Source of the DNA: Entomomonas sp945283395
GTDB taxonomy: Bacteria; Pseudomonadota; Gammaproteobacteria; Pseudomonadales; Pseudomonadaceae
Assembly (NCBI GenBank): GCA_946480835.1
Contig: CAMLLC010000001.1
Span: forward strand, 310,001-374,000
DNA length: 64,000 nucleotides
Direction: 5' to 3'
The notes under the pieces are model-generated. The model did not search any database. It saw nothing but the letters and a program-made list of their open reading frames with translations, and was not told the DNA's origin. This document shows, one piece after another, positions 37,239 through 45,082 of the stretch. Numbering within the stretch: position 1 is the first letter of the stretch; every line of letters starts with the position of its first letter. The translations under genes and the position numbers were made by a program.

Positions 37239-37922
37239 CTAATTATCAAAGCTAGTCCACTGAGCTATTTTTTCATTATCCTTATATTGCTCTTCCTTCA
37301 CTTTAGTACCCAATTCATCCCAATAAAACCATAAATCTTGCTTGTAATCATGGCGATAACTGCCTTGAACCTTTAATTGACCTGATGAATACCATAAACT
37401 CCATTTACCCTCTTTCAGGTTATTAACAAACTGGCCTTGCCAACCTAATTGGCCATTCTGATACCACCTTGACCAAGTCCCTTGCCGTTGATCATTGTCT
37501 AAACCACCTTCATAACTTTTTTGACCATTTTTATACCAACCAACAATATATATTAATTTGCCATCTTTATAAGTTAATTGTTCTTGCTTATGACCATCAA
37601 CAGACCAAATGAGCAAATCTATATCTTGTTGAGTTACCTTAGCTGAAGTTAATTCTTCTGGATGAGTAATCCAAAAAGGATTTGTTTGTTTAGTATTAGA
37701 ATCGCTGTAAAAATCCTGTACTAAATATTTGTTATTTTCTGTCTTTAACAACTTACGGTAAAAACCGCTAGCTACTTTATTGTTAGTTAATTGCCAATCT
37801 TTATCATAATAGGCAATAATATCTCCTTCTTTATCTATTAAAGGGGAATCAATCGACTCTGCCCAAACAATTGAGCTAAAAAATAGCAATATTATTAGCC
37901 TTACTTTAGTTAACATAAGCAA
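37239..37922 (-). CDS. Secreted MORN_2 / YwqK-repeat protein, paralogue A
   Basis: It has 227 residues. The signal peptide is VRLIILLFFSSIVWAES. After it comes a domain of about 75 residues with IIAYYDKDWQ, SGFYRKLLKTENNKYLVQDFY and NTKQTNPFWI, also present in the genes at 38050 and 40101. Residues 120-225 hold about five MORN_2-type repeats (WYKNGQKSYEG, WYQNGQLGWQGQFVNN, WYSSGQLKVQGSYR). YwqK-type proteins are often named antitoxins from B. subtilis, but these secreted forms are uncharacterised. Export to the periplasm or surface is inferred from the signal. Confidence 0.75.
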   Translation of the reverse strand: MLMLTKVRLIILLFFSSIVWAESIDSPLIDKEGDIIAYYDKDWQLTNNKVASGFYRKLLKTENNKYLVQDFYSDSNTKQTNPFWITHPEELTSAKVTQQDIDLLIWSVDGHKQEQLTYKDGKLIYIVGWYKNGQKSYEGGLDNDQRQGTWSRWYQNGQLGWQGQFVNNLKEGKWSLWYSSGQLKVQGSYRHDYKQDLWFYWDELGTKVKEEQYKDNEKIAQWTSFDN

Positions 37923-38049
37923 ACTCTCTCCTTCAGTGTTCTTAGCTAATTATTCGCCCTAATATCACTGTCTCAAAAAAACTTAATAGTATAGCTATTT
38001 TCTGCTACTATCCTTATTATTGAAAGTCACTTATTAAAAAATTGTTGCC

Positions 38050-38700
38050 ATGTTATCACGTCTTAACCAATTATTTCCGCTCCTATCTCTTTGTTTCATG
38101 CTAAACGCCTGCCAAACACCACAAGGTAGCCACAACCTAGTAAGTTATTTTGATAACGCCGGAAATACTGTTTCCGAAGCAGTAGCCGGAGGCAGTTATA
38201 GAAAACTACTAAAAAAACAAGCTAACGGTTTGTTAGTACAAAACTTTTTTAATGATACTAATCACAAACAAACAGATCCTTTTCTTATTGAAACATCACA
38301 AGATTTTTCTGTATTTATGCCTGCTCATATTGAGGGGGCTTTTGTCAGATGGTATGACAATGGACAACAAGCAGAAATAGGCCATTATCAACATGGCCGT
38401 AAAGAAGGACAATTTATTGAGTGGGATAAACAAGGTAATACCCTGATGGAAATGACCTTTGCCAATGACTTACCCCATGGCAAAGCAACTCTTTGGTACA
38501 GTCAAGGCACAAAATACATTGAAGGACAATATAACTATGGAACAGAGTCAGGTACTTGGTATATACGATATCCTACGGGCGAAATAAAAGTGACTATCAA
38601 CTTCTCAGCAGGTAAGATTATGTCTGCTAAAGATGCTAATGGCAATCCGCTTAATCTCAAGCAGCTAAAAGGATTCACTATGAATCAAACTAATCAATAA
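38050..38700 (+). CDS. MORN_2 / YwqK-repeat lipoprotein, paralogue B
   Basis: It has 216 residues. A lipoprotein signal (LFPLLSLCFMLNAC, lipobox LNAC at Cys21) anchors it. The shared N-terminal domain follows: LVSYFDNAGN, GGSYRKLLKKQANGLLVQNFF, HKQTDPFLI. Then come MORN_2 repeats (WYDNGQQAEIGHYQHGRKEGQF, LWYSQGTKYIEGQYNYGTESG). It is transcribed away from paralogue A, 128 bases apart. The lipid anchor places it at the inner or outer membrane; residue +2 is Gln, so outer-membrane sorting is likely. Function unknown. Confidence 0.78.
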   Translation: MLSRLNQLFPLLSLCFMLNACQTPQGSHNLVSYFDNAGNTVSEAVAGGSYRKLLKKQANGLLVQNFFNDTNHKQTDPFLIETSQDFSVFMPAHIEGAFVRWYDNGQQAEIGHYQHGRKEGQFIEWDKQGNTLMEMTFANDLPHGKATLWYSQGTKYIEGQYNYGTESGTWYIRYPTGEIKVTINFSAGKIMSAKDANGNPLNLKQLKGFTMNQTNQ

Positions 38701-38750
38701 ATAGACCTTGGCATTTTATTGATAAATTAAAGTATTAGCTTAATTTATAA

Positions 38751-39647
38751 TTAAAAACCGGCATGATTAAATTTTCTAAAACACAAATAGCCTATTAACC
38801 AAACGATGAAAGCTTCCATACTAAAAAACAGCACAGTCATTATTAGATAACCAAACTTATTTAACATTAGGCTAAAGCTATCTGACATTAATAACGGCAG
38901 TAACCAAATAATAACGCCTATCCTTAACAAGTAATAAGGCTTTATTTTCATCTGCTGTTGATAAATTAACAATACTGCTATGGGAATAACTACTACATAA
39001 ACAAAGAATAACATAATATAAAAGATCAATAGTGTAATTTGATTAGTTAATGCCTCACTTATAGCAAATGACACGGTTAACTTAACAAGCAATTCGTTAG
39101 TATGATACAAATTTAGTCCTATCATCCATAGACTGAATGCCATTAACAAGCTAGATAGCGCACAGGGACAATCATCGTTAACTGTTTGTTGCGTAAAGGT
39201 TGCCAAGATTAATTTAGCTATCACTATCATTACTAATAGCCCTGCTAAGTAGCAGCTATTGATATAGTAAACCAACATGTCACTATAGAGCATTAGCCAG
39301 TAATTTTCTTCACCTATGAAGGCTAATGTAGCGTTGGGTAAATAATGAATAATCAGCACATTAAGAATGATAAGTACTAGTTGTAAACAAATATTTTTAC
39401 TACGAATAATTGTAGCGGGTGCTAACGTATTGGTCTTAAGTAACAAAACTAAACCAGTGACTAGAAGACCGCTTGTCAGCACATCTTTCAAAAAAACCAT
39501 CAATTGATCATAACTAGGATAATAAAACCAAGCTATTAACTCTTTAAAGCTAACCAACCCGTTAATTGCAAAGGCAACAAGTAGATTAATAACCAGTAGC
39601 AGCAAGCACTGTTTAACAGAGTTGTTCAATGACATCCATTTAACCAT
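38751..39647 (-). CDS. Polytopic membrane protein of unknown function
   Basis: It has 298 residues with about seven to eight hydrophobic helices (e.g. QCLLLLVINLLVAFAINGLV, LVLIILNVLIIHYL, LAGLLVMIVIAKLIL, LLIFYIMLFFVYVVVIPIAVLL). Loops are short with few charged residues and no motif of a known transporter or enzyme. It lies between two MORN_2 proteins and is convergent with paralogue B, ending 51 bases beyond it. No family recognised. Confidence 0.65.
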   Translation of the reverse strand: MVKWMSLNNSVKQCLLLLVINLLVAFAINGLVSFKELIAWFYYPSYDQLMVFLKDVLTSGLLVTGLVLLLKTNTLAPATIIRSKNICLQLVLIILNVLIIHYLPNATLAFIGEENYWLMLYSDMLVYYINSCYLAGLLVMIVIAKLILATFTQQTVNDDCPCALSSLLMAFSLWMIGLNLYHTNELLVKLTVSFAISEALTNQITLLIFYIMLFFVYVVVIPIAVLLIYQQQMKIKPYYLLRIGVIIWLLPLLMSDSFSLMLNKFGYLIMTVLFFSMEAFIVWLIGYLCFRKFNHAGF

Positions 39648-40100
39648 TGCTGCTATTTCGCATAATAAATCCTAATTATCCTTTACTAATCTTTTTAAAA
39701 TTAATAGGCCCACTATCTTTTAGTGCTTAACAGGCTAACTATAAAAGTATTCATACAAAGTAATGTCAGTGTTTGTCTACCGGTTTGGCATTGTTGATAC
39801 TACTTATACTAAGTATGCTGCATAGAAGATACAAAACTGTCATCATCTATCACCTGTTGCTAACAACTTTTATTCTCGTTAGTAGCGAATAATACACCTG
39901 CTAAAGCTAGCTTTCTTACCCTAAACTCATAAAACCTAGACTAATAACACCCACCATCATTTTTGATATAGCCAAAGGCTAGCTTCAATTTTTGACTAAA
40001 ACACTATCTAGCTTACTTTTTAACATTAATGCCTCATTACTTATCAATCTATAAGGCCCTAACTTAGAAAAACAATATTCAACTCCTGCCTATCTATCCT
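39648..40100. other. Gene-free spacer inside the MORN_2 island
   Basis: About 450 AT-rich bases with no credible ORF or strong hairpin. It holds the presumed promoter of the membrane protein at 38751-39647. Confidence 0.4.
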
Positions 40101-40940
40101 TTATTGATAACGAGGCCACAGGATATGACCTTGTCTAAAATTTCCTTGCCAAATCAGCTTACCTGTTTCATCCCATTTTTCTTTTTTTCCAACTATTTTA
40201 TTTTGTTCATAATAAGCTCTACTGGCCAGTTGTCCATTCTTGTGCCATGTTTGATATATCCCTTCTAGCTTATCATCTACCATGTAGCCTAATTCCTGAA
40301 GCTGGCCATTGTCAAACCAATAACTAATTTTTCCTTGTGCTTTTCCTTGTTGATAAAATTCTTTAAAGGCTAATGTACCCGACTCATACCAATATTTCAC
40401 TTCACCCTCTAACAAACCTTTAATGTAAAACTCTTCCTGTTTTTTAGCCCCTGATTCATACCATTCTAAAAAAATACCTTCTTCCTTTCCTTGTTTAAAG
40501 TTACCTTCACTTTGCTTACTTCCACTCTCATACCAAGATAACATTTTGCCTTCTAGTTTACCTTTTACATAAAAGCTTTGTTGTTCCTTTTGGCCACTTT
40601 CGTACCAATTAATAAGAGTGCCATCTATATTTAAGGCTACCCATGAATACATATCTTTAAGATCCATTAGGGTGACTGGATCCATTTGTTTATTATCCGT
40701 TTTAGTATAAAAATCTTGAATAACTATACTCCCATCATCATTTACTTTAAGTAATTTACGATAATAAGAACTTCTACTCCTACTATATACTCGCTCACCA
40801 TCTTCAGAAAAATAAGCAATAACATGATGTTCTTTTAGTTTTAAACTTTGCAATTGGTTTGCTGAAGGCGTTTCTGCATAGCCTAAAGAAATAATAAATA
40901 ACAATGCACTACAGATAAGAAAGAGCCTTATCTTTCCCAT
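40101..40940 (-). CDS. Secreted MORN_2 / YwqK-repeat protein, paralogue C
   Basis: It has 279 residues, the longest of the three. The signal peptide (IRLFLICSALLFIISLGYAET) is followed by the shared domain: VIAYFSEDGERVY, SYYRKLLKVNDDGSIVIQDFY, NKQMDPVTLMD. About eight MORN_2 repeats then follow at a spacing of 22-24 residues (WYESGQKEQQSFYVKGKLEG, WYESGSKQSEGNFKQGKEEG, WYESGAKKQEEFYIKGLLEG, WYESGTLAFKEFYQQGKAQG). The repeats alternate an aromatic strand with a GKxEG turn, building an elongated beta-sheet. The function is unknown. Confidence 0.78.
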   Translation of the reverse strand: MGKIRLFLICSALLFIISLGYAETPSANQLQSLKLKEHHVIAYFSEDGERVYSRSRSSYYRKLLKVNDDGSIVIQDFYTKTDNKQMDPVTLMDLKDMYSWVALNIDGTLINWYESGQKEQQSFYVKGKLEGKMLSWYESGSKQSEGNFKQGKEEGIFLEWYESGAKKQEEFYIKGLLEGEVKYWYESGTLAFKEFYQQGKAQGKISYWFDNGQLQELGYMVDDKLEGIYQTWHKNGQLASRAYYEQNKIVGKKEKWDETGKLIWQGNFRQGHILWPRYQ

Positions 40941-41554
40941 AAGTGAAATCCTTTAAAGTATAAATTTAATGTTAAGTTTAGCTTATTTGCTTTATTTTTT
41001 GACAACATTTTTTGTTTTTTTAAGTGAAATTAACGCTATTGATTATAGGCCATTTAATTAAATTGACTAGCTACTGTTACATTGCAGTTAGCTAATCTTG
41101 CTTTGAGTATAACTAATTAAGGAAATTACCTAGCCTACGATGCTAAGCAATAGTCATTACAAATATTAGCGCACCTCAATTTTACTAGATATCTTCAATA
41201 TTCTAGTAACGCTTGCGAAAAGTTAAATTTTTAGTGTTAGCCGCTCCTAGTAAACTTCTCATCAGATATATTACTAAACAAGACTCTGGCTGACGAGGTA
41301 GTCCTATTGCAAAGCCTGGGTAATCTTAGTCATGATAAGGATTCTGCTCTGTACCTGCTAGATTACTATCAATTAGCCACATAATAATAAATCTCGACTA
41401 AGTTACCCTTAACTCATAGGGTAACTTACTTGAAAATACTTATGTCGTGTGGCTATTCATTCTATCAATAATCTTAATCCCGTCTCTACCATTTGTATGG
41501 TAGCCTACTTTTTTAAAAACCTAACTAATTGCCACTAGCTTTGCAAATTTGTCG
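40941..41554. other. Spacer upstream of MORN_2 paralogue C, with hairpins
   Basis: About 610 bases without a gene. A perfect 10-bp hairpin (AAGTTACCCT / AGGGTAACTT, 8-base loop) lies at 41400-41427. A second stem (CTACCAT-TTGT-ATGGTAG) at 41486-41503 is followed five bases later by six T, a plus-strand terminator shape. These probably end transcription of the phage early genes to the right or mark a lost gene. Confidence 0.5.
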
Positions 41555-41803
41555 CTAAAAACGATAACTCCACCATGCATCCTTACTAACTCCTGGTAAA
41601 TCACTACGACTACCGCCAGTAACACTACACCATAATTTTACTAACTTTTCACCATCCCCATGTTTGGGCTCAGCTCCTTGTTTCCAGCCTACTATCGTAG
41701 GTTTAGGGACCTGTATAATATTAGCAATCCCTTGTAAAGATAAATTGAATTTATTAAGATCACAAATGACTCTAAACCAATCGGTATCGCAACGTTTTGA
41801 AAT
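41555..41803 (-). CDS. Phage HTH-type small regulator, apparent ATT start
   Basis: An 82-codon reading frame on the minus strand has clear protein character: CDTDWFRVICDLNKFNLSLQGIANIIQVPKPTIVGWKQGAEP matches the helix-turn-helix of small phage regulators, followed by KHGDGEKLVKLWCSVTGGSRSDLP. No ATG, GTG or TTG exists in frame after the upstream TAA. The only plausible initiator is ATT at 41801-41803, with GGAG 7 bases upstream. Either this is a rare AUU start, as in infC, or the start ATG was mutated. It lies downstream of the Mor-like gene in the replication module. Confidence 0.55.
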   Translation of the reverse strand: MSKRCDTDWFRVICDLNKFNLSLQGIANIIQVPKPTIVGWKQGAEPKHGDGEKLVKLWCSVTGGSRSDLPGVSKDAWWSYRF

Positions 41804-41848
41804 AGTTGAACTCCTTTAATCAATGATTTTCTTAAAATGTTATAATGG

Positions 41849-42166
41849 TCAACTTTTAGTTAGTCGCTCTCTGTTCCAGCGATAAAGGATATTCTCAGAA
41901 ATCTTATATTTACGTACTATCTCGGTAGTGTTACGACCATTGAACTCTGCTAGTATTTTAGCTTTCAATCTATCCATATATCTTTGTGGATTCATAGGGA
42001 AAACAATCGATAAACCTCGCCAATGTTCATACACATTAAAAGTAATATCCTCTGCCGTTTGTTCTGCTATAAGCTCCTGCATTCCTTGTTTCACTAATTC
42101 ATGTTTAATACATTCTATCAATTCACTAAACAACTCATTTTTACGTTGTGCTTGCACAGATGCCAT
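41849..42166 (-). CDS. Mor/C-like phage transcription activator
   Basis: It has 105 residues. The C-terminal half has the Mor-family pattern: VYEHWRGLSIVFPMNPQRYMDRLKAKILAEFNGRNTTEIVRKYKISENILYRW, with the typical FNGxNxxEIxxKYxxS helix-turn-helix. Mor and C activate middle and late promoters in Mu. The N-terminal half is a helical dimerisation region. The gene follows the replication genes and precedes the small HTH ORF, consistent with a phage regulatory module. Confidence 0.75.
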   Translation of the reverse strand: MASVQAQRKNELFSELIECIKHELVKQGMQELIAEQTAEDITFNVYEHWRGLSIVFPMNPQRYMDRLKAKILAEFNGRNTTEIVRKYKISENILYRWNRERLTKS

Positions 42167-42194
42167 TGTATAAACCTCTTAAAATTCGTCCTAA

Positions 42195-42884
42195 TTAATG
42201 TTTATAACGCCGCTTACCCAGTATTAAAAAGCACTTATCACAAGCATTTTGTGCATTAATCCCTTGTTTTTTAATACGTTCAATAACTCTTTGCTCAGCT
42301 TGATGCTCTAGTTTCTCCAACCAATCTGGCTGCTCTATAGCAACCATTGCTTCATCTAATAACTCTCCTTTTGTAAATTGGTTAATAACAAGTGAAAAAT
42401 AATACTCAAATCGTTTTTTTAAGGACTGATTGTCATAAGTTGCTCGTCTTAATTCGAAACATCCTGTCAATTGGGCTGCTACTTTCACCACTTTATGACT
42501 ATAATTACCTGTTAGCGCCTCATGCCATGCCACTTCTAAACTTGGCAATAAGTCAAGCTGTAGGCATAATCTAATAAAGTCCTTCAATTTAGGTGGGAAA
42601 TCACTCTCCACAACCATGCGTTGCAAGCCTTTATTTACCTGCTCGTTAGTTAATTTTTTAATCCCCATTAACCAAATACGCTTTGCTAATTGTTCGCTTT
42701 TTTCATCACCATAATATTTTTCATACCAGACAGGAAAAGTTATCTTCAACGTAGTAAATACCTTATTTACATTAGCCACTATGTGTTTATTTAATGTCTC
42801 ATCTAGCTGACCACCAACTGGTGTCTGTGGCTGTATCGACAATACTGCGGATGCTTTTACTGATAGTTTTTCTGGATTTTGCAT
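42195..42884 (-). CDS. Phage replication protein P-like (helicase loader)
   Basis: The ORF is open from 42908, but ATG 42884 (MQNPEKLSVKAS) reduces the overlap with the upstream gene. The middle region resembles lambda P: VFTTLKITFPVWYEKYYGDEKSEQLAKRIWLMGIKKL, NKGLQRMVVESDFPPKLKDFIRLC. P proteins recruit the host DnaB helicase to the phage origin. A C-terminal CDKC pair could bind metal or be incidental. The roughly 86-base overlap with the DnaT-like gene is larger than usual and hints at a start error or compaction. Confidence 0.7.
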   Translation of the reverse strand: MQNPEKLSVKASAVLSIQPQTPVGGQLDETLNKHIVANVNKVFTTLKITFPVWYEKYYGDEKSEQLAKRIWLMGIKKLTNEQVNKGLQRMVVESDFPPKLKDFIRLCLQLDLLPSLEVAWHEALTGNYSHKVVKVAAQLTGCFELRRATYDNQSLKKRFEYYFSLVINQFTKGELLDEAMVAIEQPDWLEKLEHQAEQRVIERIKKQGINAQNACDKCFLILGKRRYKH

Positions 42885-43539
42885 AATTTTTTTCTCGATA
42901 AATAGCATATTGATAAGATTGAGCTAACGCATGATGCCAGCCTTCTTGTGTTTTCTTAATGGCTGGCTTAGTCATCCAAAAGCATACAAACTCTTTTAAT
43001 ATGATTTCTGGAACATGTTCATTGAGATCGTGCAAACCCATTTTTTGCAAATGGCGTGGGAAAATTTCATCAGGCTGCCACGTTTCATACATAGCAGATA
43101 CATCTAATGGTTGTTTATCACTGCTAACAGAGAGAGTTTCTTTATCTTGTTCTTGCTCTTTATCTGAGCGTTCGACAGCATTCGTTTGTTTTGCTGACTG
43201 TTTTTTTGACTCTCTCCAAACTTTAGCCCGTACAGCTGAATTATCCTCTTTAAGTGGTTGTCGTTTTTCCCATCCCATTAGTTTATTACCTTTTAATACC
43301 CTATCTTGCATACCCTGCAAGATATCAGAAACAATTGATATATTAGTATCCAATGCGCTAGCTATGTCTTCTTTTGTGATGGTTACCTCCCCCCTCTCTT
43401 CAGAAATAGAAGCACTCACCAATAGTTGTAAATACACAGCCATTACCATAGCAATAGGTTGTTTAGAAAGTTTAGCGATAGTTCGCCACTTTGGATCATT
43501 AGGCATGTCATGCCAAAGTCTCAACCATTGATTAGCCAT
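42799..43539 (-). CDS. Phage replication initiator-like protein (DnaT/O-type)
   Basis: It has 246 residues. An N-terminal winged-helix region (WLRLWHDMPNDPKWRTIAKLSKQPIAMVMAVYLQLLVSAS, then IASALDTNISIVSDILQGM) is followed by a charged linker with a Lys/Gln/Ser-rich stretch. The C-terminal domain resembles DnaT (WQPDEIFPRHLQKMGLHDLNEHVPEIILKEFVCFWMTKPA and GWHHALAQSYQYAIYREKNY). Such proteins bind the phage origin and hand over to the P-type loader encoded next. It is the first gene of the early operon, with operator palindromes upstream. Confidence 0.75.
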   Translation of the reverse strand: MANQWLRLWHDMPNDPKWRTIAKLSKQPIAMVMAVYLQLLVSASISEERGEVTITKEDIASALDTNISIVSDILQGMQDRVLKGNKLMGWEKRQPLKEDNSAVRAKVWRESKKQSAKQTNAVERSDKEQEQDKETLSVSSDKQPLDVSAMYETWQPDEIFPRHLQKMGLHDLNEHVPEIILKEFVCFWMTKPAIKKTQEGWHHALAQSYQYAIYREKNYAKSRKTISKSIRSIVDTATDTSWWSAR

Positions 43540-43897
43540 AATTTCCTCTTTTAATCTAAGACCTATAAAATAGGCTTATACTACACACCTATATAAATAT
43601 AGGTAAATTAAAAACGATTTATCTTTATCTTAGATCCTATAAGGAACAAGATATAAAAGTAAATTTAGTTACATTCTGAACTATTTATAAAAGCTATTCC
43701 AAAACATATTATTGGTATAGCTATATTATACATAAAAAATATAAGCTAGCAACTATTTTTATAGCTGTATGGAATTATCTAGAATCACCTTAATACTTGA
43801 ATAAATAATTTGTAAGGTAAGCTTTTATTATTGCTAATTAACTAATGATACTGGCACAATATTCGACCTATTACTTAATTTAATTCAAGGAAGTAGT
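43540..43897. promoter_or_regulatory. Early-operon control region with three palindromic operators
   Basis: Upstream of the replication genes lie CCTATAAAATAGG (43562-43574), the perfect 18-bp palindrome ACCTATATAAATATAGGT (43587-43604) and TCCTATAAGGA (43635-43645), spaced 12 and 30 bases apart. This resembles the OR1-OR3 layout of lambdoid repressors. The ACCTATAT half-site reappears at 56220-56230, next to the phage repressor gene 12 kb away. To the right of the operators is another AT-rich stretch, with GGAAG near 43890 serving as the ribosome binding site for the next gene. Confidence 0.65.
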
Positions 43898-44290
43898 ATG
43901 ATGGGTTTTAATAACGACTTGATACAACTAATTATTATAATCGCAGTTATACTGATAGCAGTTGCCTGTTATGTATTTTTTAATAAAAAATCTTCTAAAA
44001 GAACTAAGATAACTATTACAGAGGATGTCGATCTATTAATGACGGTACTTCCTCAAGCACTTGAACAGAAAGCTCTAGAAGATCCTTTATTGGCTTCAGC
44101 TAAAGAGTCACCACAAGCTATTAATAGATTATATATTGCGGCGGTTTATTTAATATTTCGTCTTACAGCCATTAGCCGTAGTAAAAATGATGCCCATTAT
44201 GTAAATAGCCAAGATTTTGCCAATTTATGGTCTAGCACAGTATCAAAGCTTATACAGCTTTATGTGAAACGTGGAACTAAACCAGAATGA
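43898..44290 (+). CDS. Membrane-anchored protein, first of a coupled trio
   Basis: It has 130 residues. One N-terminal span (LIQLIIIIAVILIAVACYVFF) is followed by a basic stop-transfer (NKKSSKRTK) and a cytosolic helical domain of about 95 residues (EDVDLLMTVLPQALEQKALEDPLLASAKESPQAINRLYIAAVYLIFRLTAI). GGAAG lies 7 bases upstream of the start. Its stop TGA overlaps the next start (ATGA), so the two are translationally coupled. No family recognised. Confidence 0.6.
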   Translation: MMGFNNDLIQLIIIIAVILIAVACYVFFNKKSSKRTKITITEDVDLLMTVLPQALEQKALEDPLLASAKESPQAINRLYIAAVYLIFRLTAISRSKNDAHYVNSQDFANLWSSTVSKLIQLYVKRGTKPE

Positions 44291-44763
44291 ATGAATTGAT
44301 GAGTATAAATCTGCAAAAAATAAAAGTTCTCCTAAAGACCTACTCTCAAGAGATAAAACTTCCCAATATTGATGCTAGTTTAGCAGTACAAGCTTGGTTT
44401 GAAAACCTAAGTTATATTAATTTAGCCAATAAACCTTATCTCACTAATATGTTATTAAAAATCTTTAGTCAAGCCGGCGATCAAAAACTTATTATAGCTT
44501 TATGTCAACCTAAAGCTTATAGCCTATTAATACATAAAGTACGTGATAAAACCGAACATTTTATTAGATTAAATCATGCTGTAAGTAATGAACCATTATC
44601 AGAAAGTGGACAGCTTGTAAGTTATACTTCATTTGAGCGTTATATCACTTCTTTTTTATTAATCTTAGGAATAACTATACTTGAGCGTGCAAACAGTACT
44701 AAAACTTATTTATATACCAGTGAATATCAGGCTGTTAAAAATAAAGCAACAGCTATGCTATGA
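44287..44763 (+). CDS. Helical protein of unknown function, second of a coupled trio
   Basis: It has 158 residues, starting at ATG 44287 overlapping the previous gene by 4 bases, and ends in another ATGA overlap at 44760. It is mostly alpha-helical, with a moderately hydrophobic segment (YITSFLLILGITILERA) that may be a buried helix. No signal peptide, Cys motif or recognisable domain. The tight coupling implies a stoichiometric complex with its neighbours. Confidence 0.6.
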   Translation: MNELMSINLQKIKVLLKTYSQEIKLPNIDASLAVQAWFENLSYINLANKPYLTNMLLKIFSQAGDQKLIIALCQPKAYSLLIHKVRDKTEHFIRLNHAVSNEPLSESGQLVSYTSFERYITSFLLILGITILERANSTKTYLYTSEYQAVKNKATAML

Positions 44764-45029
44764 TAAAGGCTATGTTAAATAATATTAGAAAAATGGGGGT
44801 CCAGTCTATAGATACGTGCCAAACTAATAAAATTATGGCATTTATGGATAAGCAACTGACTGCACTCCAAATGGTATGTGAGAGTTATCTAAAAACTCTC
44901 AATAATATTCACACAGAAACAGCTAATCCTGCGTTATTTCTATTAGAATGATTTAAACAAACCTTACCTTGTAATGCTAAAGTACCCAAAGTGATAGAGG
45001 ATTATATACAATCGGAATTAAATAACTAA
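44760..45029 (+). pseudogene. Small helical protein, third of the coupled trio, interrupted by UGA
   Basis: The frame starts at ATG 44760 and stops at TGA 44949-44951 after 63 residues, ending in PALFLLE. It continues in frame as FKQTLPCNAKVPKVIEDYIQSELNN to TAA 45027. The natural product was probably about 89 residues with a Trp at the TGA position (TGG to TGA). No selenocysteine context is visible. The protein is helical (MDKQLTALQMVCESYLKTLNNIH) and unrecognised. Confidence 0.55.
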
Positions 45030-45046
45030 CTTTTTATTTTCCTTTA

Positions 45047-45082
45047 ATTAAGAGTAATGCTTCTCAGCTATTTACTCTTAAT
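45047..45082. terminator. Inverted repeat between the trio and surA
   Basis: A perfect 11-bp inverted repeat (ATTAAGAGTAA / TTACTCTTAAT) with a 14-base loop overlaps the surA stop region and sits between two convergent operons. It can act as a shared terminator, though neither side has a strong T-tract. Confidence 0.5.

Noticed and set aside
44949..44951. Selenocysteine at the in-frame TGA
   Set aside because: No SECIS-like hairpin was seen right after the codon and the context fits a lost Trp; nonsense mutation is simpler.
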